A DNA stretch of 64,000 nt from Rhodopseudomonas palustris (GCF_003591005.1 NZ_QYYD01000020.1:59329-123328), one strand, 5' to 3'; shown: positions 26,136-35,991, numbered from the stretch's first letter. Notes: a model not told the origin generated them from the letters alone. Translations and numbers: made by a program.

Positions 26136-28409
26136 TCAGAAGTTGAACGTCGTCGACACCAGATAGGTGCGCGGCGCGCCGAGGCCGATCGCGCTGCCGC
26201 TATAGGACGACGCGTAGTAGGCGACGTTCTCGACGTTCTCGACCGCGGCCCGCAGCACGATCGGCTTGCCGTTCCACGGCGACAGGAAGGTGTAGCGGGC
26301 GCCGAGGTCGAACCGTGTCCACGCCGGCAGCACCTGCGTGTTGGCGGCATTGGCGTAGGTCCAGCCGGTGTGCACCACCCGGCCCGTCAGCGTCAGCCCG
26401 TTCACACCGGGCATGTCGACTTCGGCGCCGAGATTGACGTTGACCTGCGCTACGCCGGGCGCACGGTTTCCATCGTTCAGTCCGCGGTCGGTTTTCTCCA
26501 GCACGCCATCGATGAAGGCCGCGCCGCCGAGCAGCCGCAGCCCCGGCGTCAATTCGCCGAACACGTTGAGTTCGGCGCCGCGATTGCGCTGCTCTCCGTC
26601 GACCGACAGGCTCAACAACCCGTTGGATGCTGTGGTGATCGCACTCGGCTGCTTGATTTCGAACAGACTGCCGGTGACGCTGATCCTTCCGAAGTCGACC
26701 TTCACGCCGGTTTCCACCTGCTTGGTCTGAAACGGCGCAAAGACCTGGCCCGAATTGATGAAGCCAGCGCCCACCGTCGTGCCAGGCTGCAGCCCCTCGA
26801 TGTAGTTGGCGTACAGCGTCACGTTGGACAGCGGACGGAGCAACAGCGCATAGGCCGGACTCCACGCGGCGCCGTCCTGCCCGGTGGTGACGCCGGTGAG
26901 CAGGTCGGTCGAACTGTTGCTGACATGCTGACGCCGGACGCCGACCACGGCCTGCACGCCGCCATTGAGGATCGACATCGTATCCGCGGCGCCGACGCTC
27001 CACTGGTTCAGGCCGACCGTATTGCGGATCGGAACTGGAAACGCCGGCTCGGGGATCGGCGTGTAGTTGTAGATGTTCGAGCCGACGAGGCCGGCTGCGG
27101 CCTGATAGGAATTCTCGTTGGGCCGATCGAACGCGCCGTAATTGACCACGAATTTGTGGTTGACCGGTCCGGTATCGACCTCGCCGCGCAACCCGACCTC
27201 GCCGGTCTTGGCCGTAAAGGTCTGCTCGCCGCCGAACGGTCGCGAGCCGTAGTCGCCGGCCTGGTTGATGATGGTCGGCGACAGGAATTTGAAGTCGATC
27301 TTGGCCTGGTGATAGCCGGCGGCGCCGTACACCGTCAGCCCCGGGGTGACGTCGACTTCGGCGCGCACCGTCGCGAACGTGTCCTTCGGCTTCCAATACG
27401 CCCAGTCCGGAATGGCGTTGGAACTCGCGGACGGCGCAGGCGGCAACGGCACGACGTTCGGCTGGAAGCTGAAGAACCGGATCGGCGGCGTCAGGTTGTT
27501 GGCCTGGTAGCCGACGTCGGCCGAGACGCGGACGTTCTCGCCGCGATAATCGAGGCCGAGCACGGCGTTGCCGAACTCACTGGTCTGGCGGTCGAACGGC
27601 GTCTTGCCATCGCTGTAGCTGCCGTTGAAGCGGACGCCCCACTCCTTGTGCTCGCCATAGCGCCGCGCCACGTCGGCCTGCAGGCCGAACTGCGAGCGTG
27701 ACACGTAGGTCGCGGTGAGCTGGGTGATGTCGTAATCCGGCGCCTTCTTGGTGACGAGATTAATGCTGCCGCCGACCGCGCCGAGCGGCGAGATGCCGTT
27801 GAGCAGCGCGGTCGGGCCCTTGAGGATCTCGACGCGCTCGACGAAGTTCGCGCCCACGCTCCAGAACGGCGCCATGCCGTATAGGCCGTTCAGCGCCAGA
27901 TCGCCGACGTCGTAATAGAAGCCACGGATGAAATAGCCGTCCTGGCCGCCGCCCGCCGAGGTGACAGCGCGGACCGACGGATCGTTGGCGATGACGTCTC
28001 GGATGGTGCGCGCCTGCTGATCCTGCATCAGCTGCGCCGTGTAGCTGGTCTGGCTGAACGGCGTGTCGAGGATGCCGCGATTGCCGAGTAAGCCAACCTG
28101 GCCGCCGCTCGCCACCTGCCCGCCCGCATAGCTCGCCGGCAGCGCGCCGAGCGTGCCGGTGGACGGCGTCACATACGGCACTGGCGCGACGGCGGCCGGC
28201 GGTTGCGTGTTGCGACGTGCCACGACGCGGCGGGTGGTGCCTGCGCGGTTGCTGGCGGCGGGCCGCGCTGGCCGCGCGCGCTCGGTGCGCGGTGCCTCGA
28301 CGGTGACCGCTGGCAAGCCGGTCTGCGCGAGCGCGATGCTGGAGAGGAGATGCAGCGAGATCGCCGCGAGAAAACCGGCGCCGCTGGTGAGGTGAAGTGT
28401 TCTTGTCAT
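26136..28409 (-). CDS. TonB-dependent siderophore receptor 1
   Basis: 757-residue outer-membrane receptor. The signal peptide ends near SIALAQ, followed by LPAVTVEAP, a likely TonB-box region, and an Arg/Ala/Pro-rich linker. The plug domain follows, with TIRDVIANDPSVRA, FIRGFYYDVGD and VERVEILKGPTALLNG. The 22-strand barrel ends in the required aromatic residue (YLVSTTFNF). The plug pattern is that of ferric hydroxamate-type siderophore receptors, but the ligand cannot be told. ATG 28409 follows GGGGGCTCAAGA. The second receptor gene lies upstream on the same strand, separated by 512 bases. Confidence 0.93.
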   Translation of the reverse strand: MTRTLHLTSGAGFLAAISLHLLSSIALAQTGLPAVTVEAPRTERARPARPAASNRAGTTRRVVARRNTQPPAAVAPVPYVTPSTGTLGALPASYAGGQVASGGQVGLLGNRGILDTPFSQTSYTAQLMQDQQARTIRDVIANDPSVRAVTSAGGGQDGYFIRGFYYDVGDLALNGLYGMAPFWSVGANFVERVEILKGPTALLNGISPLGAVGGSINLVTKKAPDYDITQLTATYVSRSQFGLQADVARRYGEHKEWGVRFNGSYSDGKTPFDRQTSEFGNAVLGLDYRGENVRVSADVGYQANNLTPPIRFFSFQPNVVPLPPAPSASSNAIPDWAYWKPKDTFATVRAEVDVTPGLTVYGAAGYHQAKIDFKFLSPTIINQAGDYGSRPFGGEQTFTAKTGEVGLRGEVDTGPVNHKFVVNYGAFDRPNENSYQAAAGLVGSNIYNYTPIPEPAFPVPIRNTVGLNQWSVGAADTMSILNGGVQAVVGVRRQHVSNSSTDLLTGVTTGQDGAAWSPAYALLLRPLSNVTLYANYIEGLQPGTTVGAGFINSGQVFAPFQTKQVETGVKVDFGRISVTGSLFEIKQPSAITTASNGLLSLSVDGEQRNRGAELNVFGELTPGLRLLGGAAFIDGVLEKTDRGLNDGNRAPGVAQVNVNLGAEVDMPGVNGLTLTGRVVHTGWTYANAANTQVLPAWTRFDLGARYTFLSPWNGKPIVLRAAVENVENVAYYASSYSGSAIGLGAPRTYLVSTTFNF

Positions 28410-28921
28410 TCTTGAGCCCCCGCTACATGACGGATCTCGCCTAGCGCATCGGCGGTGGAGTTTCATCGTCAGGGCTGTTAGAACATCTCAAAGTCTGACG
28501 ATCGCGACTCCCGCTGCGCTGCTATCAGCTACGAGGCAATCGCCACCGACAACGTTTAGATCGTTCGCTATTGCCGGCGCTTAGTCCATACGGTCGCAGC
28601 TTCGGCAAGCGTCGTCGGCACAGCACTATCAACTCCACTGGAATCTCTCTAAGGCTCGGCGAAGCCGTGAGGACAGGTCACGATCGCCAGTCTGAGCGTC
28701 TCGCGCATCGCTGCTCCTTTCTTGGTCGCACGATGGAGCAATCGGCAAGCAGCGTGCCGACCAAATGGTCAAGACGGGCGCGTTCGCGTTTCGCAAGTGA
28801 GGAAGCGCGGCGGGCTTGCCGCCACGCCTTTTTGTGGTCCTGCTTGCCAGTCCGTCGTGCGGCCCGCATCTTGGGTGCGCGGTGTCAGGCGTGCCAAATG
28901 AAGCGAACGAAGGTCGTTATG
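28410..28921. other. 512-base intergenic region between two receptor genes
   Basis: No gene is supported here: the open frames lack ribosome binding sites and have arginine- and serine-rich compositions typical of noncoding frames. The right part (28410-28570 in minus-strand sense) must contain the promoter of receptor 1. A half-site TTAGAAC at about 28480 resembles part of an Irr-type iron box, but its partner arm is poor. I found no RNA gene or repeat. Confidence 0.5.
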
Positions 28922-31195
28922 CTACCACCGGTAGCGTAGCGTCCCGATCACTGTTCGGCCTTGGCTGAGGTAGCAAAAGCCGGCGTTGCACACCGCGATC
29001 TGCTCGTCGGCGACATTGTTGGCGTTCACCGAAGCCTGGAAGCCCGCGAACTGCCGTGACAGCTTTTCAAGATCGTAGCGCAGTGCCAGATCGACCAGCG
29101 TGTAGCCGCTGTTGCGCGAGGTGTTGGCGTTCGACGTCCAGGTCGCGTCGATGTAGCGGACCCCTGCTCCCATCCCCAGACCATCCAGCGCACCGTTGAG
29201 GAAACTATAGTTCAGCCAGCTCGACGCGGTGTGCCGCGGCGTGACGGCCGGCACCTTGCCCAGTTCGGTGGCGATGGTGGTCTTGGTGATCTCGGCATCC
29301 GCGTAAGTGTAGGCCGTCACCGTTTCCAGTTCCGGCGTCAGCCGGGCACGGGCCTCGATCTCGAGCCCTCGCACGTGAATCTCTCCGACGGACGCATAAT
29401 ATGCGATGCCGTTGACATAGCCGGCGAGCTTGGCGGCATTCTTTTCGGTGAGATCGTAAGCCGACGCCGTCAGCAGCACGTCCGCGCGCGGCTGATATTT
29501 CACGCCGGCTTCAAACTGTTCACCCTCCGACGGCGCCAGCACGCTGCCGTCGATCGCCATCGAGGTCGTCGGCTGGAACGACGTCGCATAGCTGACATAG
29601 GGCGCGACGCCGTTGTCGAAATGATACAGCAGGCCGGCGCTGTAGGAGAACGCGGCATCATTGCGCTGACCCGTCACCGCGTTGGTATAGGTGTTGATCC
29701 GCGTCTGATCGGCCCAATCGTGCCGGCCCGCGAGCGACAGGTGCCAGCCGCCCATCTGCATCTGGTCCTGGACGTAGACCCCGACCTGCTGCTGGTTGGC
29801 GCGCGAGCCCGAGCTGTAAGCGGGCGTGACGCCGGCAATGCCGTAAGTAGGATTTCGGATGTCGAGCGCATAGGCCGGCAACACCGCGCTGGAGCCGAGC
29901 TTGAAGTCCCAGACGTTTTGGTCGTAATTGACGCCGGTCAGCACCTTGTGAGTGATCGGGCCGGTGACGAAATCGGCCTGCAGTGCGTTGTCGGTCTGCC
30001 AGCTGGTCTGATCGTCACCGACCGCGACGGCCGACCGGTTGTAGATTGGGGTCGTCGCGTTGGCGAAGCTGCCGCTGAGATAGCGCGATTCGGTGTGCAG
30101 CGATCCGAACCGGGTGTGCTGGCGGAAGGTGAACACCTCGTCGAAGCGATGCTCGATCTTATAGCCGACCTGAGCCTGGGTCAGCTTGAGATAGTCGTAG
30201 GACGGATCGCTCGAGCGCAGATACTGACCGTTGACGGTGAGCAATTTGCCGCCGCGATTGATCGCGGCAACGCTGGCGTCGGTCTCGTCCTTCTGCCCCA
30301 GCGCATAGGCGGTGATCGTGGTGTCCACGGTCGGACGCCAGGTGATCGACGGCGCGAGCAACAGCCGCTGATCGGCAACATCGAAGTTGGTGTTGCCCGA
30401 CCGGGCGACGCCGACCAACCGATACAGCAGCGACTTGTCTGGATTGGCTGCACCACCGATGTCGAACGCGGTCTGGAATCTGTCGAAGGTGCCGGCCTGA
30501 ACGGCGATCTCGTTGACCTGGTTGTCGACGGGGAATTTCGAGCGGCGATCGACCAGGCCGCCCGGCACCGACTGGCCGTACAACACCGCGGCCGGTCCCT
30601 TGATGATCTCGACGCTGCCGAGCTGATAGGGCTCGGTGCGGAAGGTGGAGAAGCCCGCCGGATATTGCTTGAGCCCGTCGCGAAAGTCGCCGAGCGTGGT
30701 GGTGGCGAAGCCGCGGATGTAGATCTGATCGAAGCGCGGATCGTAGCCGAAGCCGCCGGTGGTGACGCCGGCCGAGTAGCGCACCGCTTCGGGAATGCTG
30801 GTGACGCCGCGATCGTCGAGCTCCTTGCGATCGATCACGCTGACCGAGCGCGGCGTATCGATCAGCGGCGTGTCCGTCTTGGACGCCGAGTTCGACGTCC
30901 CGGCGACGTAACTCTGGCTGCCCGCGTAGAGTCGTTCGTTGACCGACAGCGAGGGCGTCGGCGCAGCCTGCGCGATCGGCCTTGTCGGCCGAGCGGTTCG
31001 TGCGGCGGCCCGCGTGGGTCGGGGAGATGCATTGCGCGCCCGCTGTTGCGGCTGCGGAGCTTCGACGGTGACCGCCGGCAGGTTCGATTGCGCGGCTGCG
31101 CCGCCTGCAAGGTCGGTCGTCAGGGCGAGCAGGCTGACGGTGCAGAGCAGAGCTGCCTGCCTCGCCGCTGGTCTTGTTGGTACGGTCATGGACAC
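28922..31195 (-). CDS. TonB-dependent siderophore receptor 2 (FhuA/FoxA-like)
   Basis: 757-residue outer-membrane receptor. A signal peptide is followed by NLPAVTVEAP and an Arg/Pro/Ala-rich linker. The plug has TPRSVSVIDRKELDDRG, YIRGFATTTLGDFRDGLKQY and VEIIKGPAAVLYGQSVPGG. The barrel ends CNAGFCYLSQGRTVIGTLRYRW-like, that is, with a Cys-x4-Cys pair and a terminal Trp, a feature of ferrichrome/ferrioxamine receptors. Hydroxamate siderophores are the likely ligands. The leader of 225 bases holds AT-rich palindromes that could bind an iron regulator. Confidence 0.94.
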   Translation of the reverse strand: MSMTVPTRPAARQAALLCTVSLLALTTDLAGGAAAQSNLPAVTVEAPQPQQRARNASPRPTRAAARTARPTRPIAQAAPTPSLSVNERLYAGSQSYVAGTSNSASKTDTPLIDTPRSVSVIDRKELDDRGVTSIPEAVRYSAGVTTGGFGYDPRFDQIYIRGFATTTLGDFRDGLKQYPAGFSTFRTEPYQLGSVEIIKGPAAVLYGQSVPGGLVDRRSKFPVDNQVNEIAVQAGTFDRFQTAFDIGGAANPDKSLLYRLVGVARSGNTNFDVADQRLLLAPSITWRPTVDTTITAYALGQKDETDASVAAINRGGKLLTVNGQYLRSSDPSYDYLKLTQAQVGYKIEHRFDEVFTFRQHTRFGSLHTESRYLSGSFANATTPIYNRSAVAVGDDQTSWQTDNALQADFVTGPITHKVLTGVNYDQNVWDFKLGSSAVLPAYALDIRNPTYGIAGVTPAYSSGSRANQQQVGVYVQDQMQMGGWHLSLAGRHDWADQTRINTYTNAVTGQRNDAAFSYSAGLLYHFDNGVAPYVSYATSFQPTTSMAIDGSVLAPSEGEQFEAGVKYQPRADVLLTASAYDLTEKNAAKLAGYVNGIAYYASVGEIHVRGLEIEARARLTPELETVTAYTYADAEITKTTIATELGKVPAVTPRHTASSWLNYSFLNGALDGLGMGAGVRYIDATWTSNANTSRNSGYTLVDLALRYDLEKLSRQFAGFQASVNANNVADEQIAVCNAGFCYLSQGRTVIGTLRYRW

Positions 31196-31316
31196 ATCCC
31201 CAATGTGGCTGGTCTCCCAGCGTCATTGGTCGTGTATCCTCCCGAACATCATCGCGCACGATGTCGGGCGGTAGAATAGATCGAGAGAAACCGCTGTCCC
31301 ACAGCGGGATCTGGAA

Positions 31317-31361
31317 TCATTATAATGACGATCGCCAGCGCGACGAATGATGAGAATTATT
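31317..31361 (-). promoter_or_regulatory. candidate iron-responsive operator(s) upstream of receptor 2
   Basis: The perfect 12-base palindrome TCATTATAATGA (31317-31328) and a nearby AATGATGAGAATTATT stretch (31346-31361) are strikingly A+T-rich for this genome. They lie about 120-165 bases upstream of the receptor start. They resemble partial Fur-type boxes. The regulator (Fur, Irr or RirA) cannot be decided from sequence. Confidence 0.4.
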
Positions 31362-31371
31362 CCGGTCAAGG

Positions 31372-31411
31372 CTGCGATCAGCATCCGATGCTGATCATGA
31401 GCTGATCGCAG
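31372..31411. repeat. nested palindrome between receptor 2 and the RND pump gene
   Basis: An outer pair CTGCGATCAGC (31372-31382) and GCTGATCGCAG (31401-31411) encloses a copy of the same word, so that GATCAGCAT-CCG-ATGCTGATC (31376-31396) can form an alternative hairpin. It starts ten bases after the pump gene's stop on the minus strand. It could end that transcript or act as a protein-binding site. Confidence 0.55.
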
Positions 31412-31420
31412 GCCTCTGTT

Positions 31421-34400
31421 TTACTCGTGCGGCATCAGCACGCGCTCCGAGCGAGGCTCGGGCTCGGGCGCGTGCGATGCGTGCGGCTGTGTCGGGGCAT
31501 CGACGACAGTCGCCTCCCCGTGCTGGGTCAGCGGCCGGTTGCCGGCGAGCGCACGAAGCAGCACGTAGAACATCGGGGTGAAGAAGATGCCGAACGCGGT
31601 GACGCCGATCATGCCGGCGAACACCGCGACGCCCATGGCGTGGCGCATCTCCGAGCCGGCGCCGGTCGAGGTCACCAGCGGCACCACGCCCATGATGAAC
31701 GCCATCGACGTCATCAGGATCGGCCGCAGCCGCAGCCGGCTCGCCTCGATCGCCGCCTGGATCGGCTTGCGCCCGGCGAATTCCAGTTCGCGCGCGAACT
31801 CGACGATCAGGATGGCGTTCTTCGCCGACAGGCCGACCAGAACGATCAGGCCGATCTGGGTGAAGACGTTGTTGTCGCCCTTGCTGATCCAGACGCCGAA
31901 CATCGCCGCGAGCAGCCCCATCGGCACGATCATGATGATCGACAGCGGCAGCGTCAGGCTCTCGTACTGCGCGGCCAGCACCAGGAAGACGAGCAGCAGC
32001 GCCACCGGGAACACGATCAGCGACGAATTGCCGGCGATGATCTCCTGATAGGTCAGCTCGGTCCATTCATAGGACACGCCCTTCGGCAACGTCTCCTTGG
32101 CGACGCGTTCGATCGCGTCCTGCGCCTGCCCGGTCGAGAAGCCAGGCGCGGCGCCGCCACTGACGTCGGCGGTGAGGAAGCCGTTGTAGCGCATCGCCCG
32201 CTCCGGCCCTGCGCTCTCCTTGACGCGCAGCAGCGTCGCCAGCGGGATCATCTCGTTGCTGTCGGAGCGCACCTTGAGTTGGCCGATGTCGTCGGCGCGC
32301 GCCCGATATTTGGCGTCGGCCTGCACCCGCACCGAATAGGTGCGGCCGAAGCGGTTGAAGTCGTTGACGTACAGCGAGCCGAGATAGATCTGCATGGTGT
32401 CGAAGATCGACGTCACCGGCACGTTGAGCTGGCGCGCCTTGGTGCGATCGACGTCGGCATAGAGCTGCGGCACGTTGATCTGATAGCTGGTGAACAGCCC
32501 GGCCAGTTCCTTTTGCTGAGAGGCCTTGCCGACGAACGCCTTGGTGGCGTCGCTCAGCGCCTCGTAGCCGAGGCCGGCGCGGTCCTCGATCTGCAACTTG
32601 AAGCCGCCGATGGTGCCGAGGCCTGCGACCGGCGGCGGCGGGAACATCGCGATGAAGGCGTCCTGGATGCCGGCGAACTTCTTGTTCAGCTCCATCGCAA
32701 TGGCGTTGCCGCTCAGCGCCGCGCCCTTGCGGTCTTCGAAGTCCTTCAGGCCGATGAAGACGATGCCGGAGTTCGACGAGTTGGTGAAGCCGTTGATCGA
32801 CAGGCCGGGAAACTGGATCGAGTTCTCGACGCCCGGCTCCTTCTGGGCGATCTCGCCCATGCGGCGGATCACCTCCTCGGTGCGGTCGAGCGTGGCGCCG
32901 TCTGGCAGCTGCGCGAAGCCGACCAGATATTGCTTGTCCTGGCCCGGCACGAAGCCGCCCGGCACGGCGTGGAACAGCCAGCCGGTGACGCCGACCAGCA
33001 CGAGATACACGGCCATGCCGATCGCGCGGCGCGAGATCACCCGCTTGACGCCGCCGCCATAGGCCTCGGAGCTCTTCGTGAAGAAGCGGTTGAAGCGCAC
33101 GAAGAACCAGCCGAGCGTCTTGTCCATGAACCGCGTCAGCGCATCCTTCGGAGCGTCGTGGCCCTTCAGCAGCAGCGCAGCCAGCGCCGGCGACAACGTC
33201 AGCGAGTTGAACGCGGAGATGACGGTCGAGATCGCAACGGTCAGCGCGAACTGCTTGTAGAACTGACCGGTCAAGCCGCTAATGAAGGCGAGCGGCACGA
33301 ACACCGCGACCAGCACCAGCGCGATCGCGATGATCGGACCGGTGACTTCGCGCATTGCCTGATAGGCGGCGTCTTTCGGATTGAGCCCGCGCTCGATGTT
33401 GCGCTCGACGTTCTCGACCACGACGATGGCGTCGTCGACCACGACGCCGATCGCCAGCACCAGGCCGAACAGCGTCAGCGCGTTGATCGAAAATCCGAAC
33501 ACATGCATCACCGCGAAGGTGCCGATCACCGACACCGGCACCGCGATCAGCGGAATGATCGAGGCCCGCCACGTCTGCAGGAACAGGATCACGACCAGCA
33601 CCACCAGCGCGATCGCTTCCAGCAGCGTGTGGATCACCGCTTCGATCGAGGCGCGGACGAACTGCGTCGGGTCGTAGACGATGTCGTAGGAGACGCCGTC
33701 CGGCATGTTCTCCTTCAGCTCCTTCATCGTTTTGCGGACGTTGTCGGAGATCTGGATGGCGTTGGAGCCCGGCGACTGGAAGATCGGCACCGCGACAGCG
33801 GACTTGTTGTTGAGCAGCGAACGAAGCGCATAGTCAGCGGCGCCGAGTTCGATGCGGGCGACGTCGCGCAGCCGCACCACCTCACCGTTGTCGCCATTCT
33901 TGACGATGATGTCGCCGAATTCGTCTTCGGTCTGCAGTCTGCCCTGGGCGTTGATCGACAGCTGCAGATCGAGCCCCGGCTCACCCGGCGAACTGCCGAC
34001 CTGCCCGGCCGCGGCCTGCACGTTCTGGGCGCGGATCTCGCGCACCACGTCGCTCGGCGACAGGCCGCGCTCGGCGACCTTCTGCGGGTCGAGCCAGATC
34101 CGCATCGAGTAATCACCCGAACCGAACAGCTGGACCTGGCCGACGCCCTCGATCCGCGCCAGCCGGTCCTTGACGTTGAGCACCGCGTAGTTGCGCAAGT
34201 AAGTCATGTCGTAGCGGTCGTTCGGCGACATCAGATGCACGACCATGGTGAGGTCGGGCGAGCTCTTGATGGTGGTGATGCCGAGCGCGCGCACTTCGGC
34301 CGGCAGCCGCGGCTCGGCCTGCGACACGCGGTTCTGCACCAGCTGCTGCGCCTTGTCGGGATCGGTGCCGAGCCGGAACGTGACGTTGAGTGTCATCCGG

Positions 34401-34663
34401 CCGTCGGTGGTCGCCTGGCTGCTCATGTAGAGCATGTTCTCGACGCCGTTGATCTGCTCTTCGATCGGCGTCGACACCGTCTCGGCGATCACCTTGGGAT
34501 TCGCGCCCGGATAGTTGGCGGTGACCACGATGGTCGGCGGCGCGACCTCCGGATATTCGGAGATCGGCAGCACCGGCAGCGACAGCAGACCGGCGAGAAA
34601 AATCACCGCCGACAGCACGCCGGCGAAGATCGGACGATCGATGAAAAATTTCGAGAAATTCAT
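31421..34663 (-). CDS. RND efflux transporter, HAE1 (AcrB/MexB) family
   Basis: 1080-residue inner-membrane proton/drug antiporter, near the usual 1040-1060. It starts MNFSKFFIDRPIFAGVLSAV, the normal RND N-terminus. Helix 4 carries the proton-relay pair in GVVVDDAIVVVENVERN. The periplasmic porter loops (ISEYPEVAPPTIVV, YPGANPKVIAETV) and the second half (PMGLLAAMFGVWI, GLSAKNAILIVEFARE with the conserved Lys) are intact. The C-terminal tail is acidic and cytoplasmic. It is preceded on the same strand by its adaptor gene, 125 bases away. No outer-membrane channel gene is nearby. Confidence 0.96.
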   Translation of the reverse strand: MNFSKFFIDRPIFAGVLSAVIFLAGLLSLPVLPISEYPEVAPPTIVVTANYPGANPKVIAETVSTPIEEQINGVENMLYMSSQATTDGRMTLNVTFRLGTDPDKAQQLVQNRVSQAEPRLPAEVRALGITTIKSSPDLTMVVHLMSPNDRYDMTYLRNYAVLNVKDRLARIEGVGQVQLFGSGDYSMRIWLDPQKVAERGLSPSDVVREIRAQNVQAAAGQVGSSPGEPGLDLQLSINAQGRLQTEDEFGDIIVKNGDNGEVVRLRDVARIELGAADYALRSLLNNKSAVAVPIFQSPGSNAIQISDNVRKTMKELKENMPDGVSYDIVYDPTQFVRASIEAVIHTLLEAIALVVLVVILFLQTWRASIIPLIAVPVSVIGTFAVMHVFGFSINALTLFGLVLAIGVVVDDAIVVVENVERNIERGLNPKDAAYQAMREVTGPIIAIALVLVAVFVPLAFISGLTGQFYKQFALTVAISTVISAFNSLTLSPALAALLLKGHDAPKDALTRFMDKTLGWFFVRFNRFFTKSSEAYGGGVKRVISRRAIGMAVYLVLVGVTGWLFHAVPGGFVPGQDKQYLVGFAQLPDGATLDRTEEVIRRMGEIAQKEPGVENSIQFPGLSINGFTNSSNSGIVFIGLKDFEDRKGAALSGNAIAMELNKKFAGIQDAFIAMFPPPPVAGLGTIGGFKLQIEDRAGLGYEALSDATKAFVGKASQQKELAGLFTSYQINVPQLYADVDRTKARQLNVPVTSIFDTMQIYLGSLYVNDFNRFGRTYSVRVQADAKYRARADDIGQLKVRSDSNEMIPLATLLRVKESAGPERAMRYNGFLTADVSGGAAPGFSTGQAQDAIERVAKETLPKGVSYEWTELTYQEIIAGNSSLIVFPVALLLVFLVLAAQYESLTLPLSIIMIVPMGLLAAMFGVWISKGDNNVFTQIGLIVLVGLSAKNAILIVEFARELEFAGRKPIQAAIEASRLRLRPILMTSMAFIMGVVPLVTSTGAGSEMRHAMGVAVFAGMIGVTAFGIFFTPMFYVLLRALAGNRPLTQHGEATVVDAPTQPHASHAPEPEPRSERVLMPHE

Positions 34664-34788
34664 GACATTGGCCCGTATCGATCCGCCCACGCGCGGGCGC
34701 AGAAATCCTGGCGCGGCCGAGCTTCGGCCGCGCGGCTACGCAATGCGAGGTAAGAGATCCGATACCGCCGCGGCGGGATCGCTCATGC

Positions 34789-35991
34789 TTAGTTCTGTGC
34801 GAGCGCCTTGCCGGTAGTTTCGGCGGAGCCGTCCATCGCCACCGTTTCCGGCTTGATGGTCGCGCCGGGCCGCACCCGCTGCAGGCCGTTGACGACGATG
34901 CGCTCTCCGGCCTTCAAGCCGGACGCGACGATGCGCATGCCCTCGACCGAGGCGCCGAGCGTCACTTCGCGATACTCGGCGTGGTTCTGCGGATCGACCA
35001 CCATCACGAACTTCTTGTTCTGGTCGGTGCCGACCGCGCGTTCCGAAACCAGCAGCGCCGGCTCGGGCTTGGGCTGGCCCATCGACAGCCGCGCAAACTG
35101 GCCCGGCATCAGCCGACCATCGGCGTTATCGAACACCGCCCGCACCCGCACCGTGCCGGAGCGCGGATCGACCTGGTTGTCGACGAACTGCATCTTGCCC
35201 TTGACCGGCGCGGTGTCGGTGCCGGTCGTCATCTGCACCGGGATGCGATCGATCGCACCTGGCGTCTTCTCGTCAGACAACGTCTTCAGCGCACGGGCGA
35301 CGACCTGCTCGTCGGCATTGAAGCTGGCGTAGATCGGGTTGACCGACACCAGCGTCGTCAGCAGCGGCGAGCTCGGCCCGGCGGCGATCAGATTGCCGAC
35401 GGTGATCTCGATCTTGCCGACGCGGCCGGACACCGGGGCGCGGACTTCGGTGTAGCTGAGGTTCAGCTCCGCAGTGCGTAGCGCGGCCTCGGCGGTCTTC
35501 ACATTCGCCTCGGCCTCGCGATAGGCGTTGAGGCGGTTCTCCACCTCGCGCTGGGTGATGGCGGAGCTGGAGAGCTGCTGGCTGCGCTCGACATCGGCCT
35601 TGGTGAACACCACGCGGGCGCGCGCCGCGGCAAGCTGGGCCTGCGCCCGGTCGACCTCGGCGGCGTACAACGCCGGATCGATGATCACCAGCAGGTCACC
35701 CTTTTTGACCAGAGTGCCCTCGTGGAACTTGATCTCCTGCACGGCGCCGGCGACCCGCGAGCGGATCTCGACCCGCTCGATCGCCTCGAGCCGGCCGGAG
35801 AACTCGTCGGACGGCGTCGTCGCCTTGGATTCCACCAGCGCGACCGACGCGGCCACCGCCGGCGGCGGCGCTGCCGCTGTCTCGGCCTGCGCCGCGGTGC
35901 GATCGATCAGCGCAGCGCCACCCGCCAAGGCGGCCGAGATTGCCACAATCCCCGCGCCGAGCGTTACGTATCCAGCGAAAGTCTTGGCCAT
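34789..35991 (-). CDS. RND efflux periplasmic adaptor (membrane fusion protein)
   Basis: 400 residues with an N-terminal membrane anchor or signal (LGAGIVAISAALAGGAALI). A lipoyl/biotinyl half-motif (RVEIRSRVAGAVQEIKFHEG) is followed by a coiled-coil hairpin (DRAQAQLAAARARVVFTKAD onward). The second lipoyl half is YTEVRAPVSGRVGKI. Beta-barrel and membrane-proximal domains complete an AcrA-type adaptor. It links the inner-membrane pump to an outer-membrane channel encoded elsewhere. Its promoter region is shared with the divergent TetR-type gene, and two TetR-like palindromes lie between them. Confidence 0.95.
   Translation of the reverse strand: MAKTFAGYVTLGAGIVAISAALAGGAALIDRTAAQAETAAAPPPAVAASVALVESKATTPSDEFSGRLEAIERVEIRSRVAGAVQEIKFHEGTLVKKGDLLVIIDPALYAAEVDRAQAQLAAARARVVFTKADVERSQQLSSSAITQREVENRLNAYREAEANVKTAEAALRTAELNLSYTEVRAPVSGRVGKIEITVGNLIAAGPSSPLLTTLVSVNPIYASFNADEQVVARALKTLSDEKTPGAIDRIPVQMTTGTDTAPVKGKMQFVDNQVDPRSGTVRVRAVFDNADGRLMPGQFARLSMGQPKPEPALLVSERAVGTDQNKKFVMVVDPQNHAEYREVTLGASVEGMRIVASGLKAGERIVVNGLQRVRPGATIKPETVAMDGSAETTGKALAQN

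Noticed and set aside
28571..28939. A 122-codon plus-strand frame between the two receptor genes
   Set aside because: There is no ribosome binding site, the composition is Arg/Ser-rich, and its 3' end runs into the receptor 2 coding region; not supported.
31427..34753. A very long open frame (over 1100 codons) on the plus strand
   Set aside because: It is the antisense of the RND pump gene, rich in Arg, His and Asp and without family motifs; a typical shadow frame in high-GC DNA.
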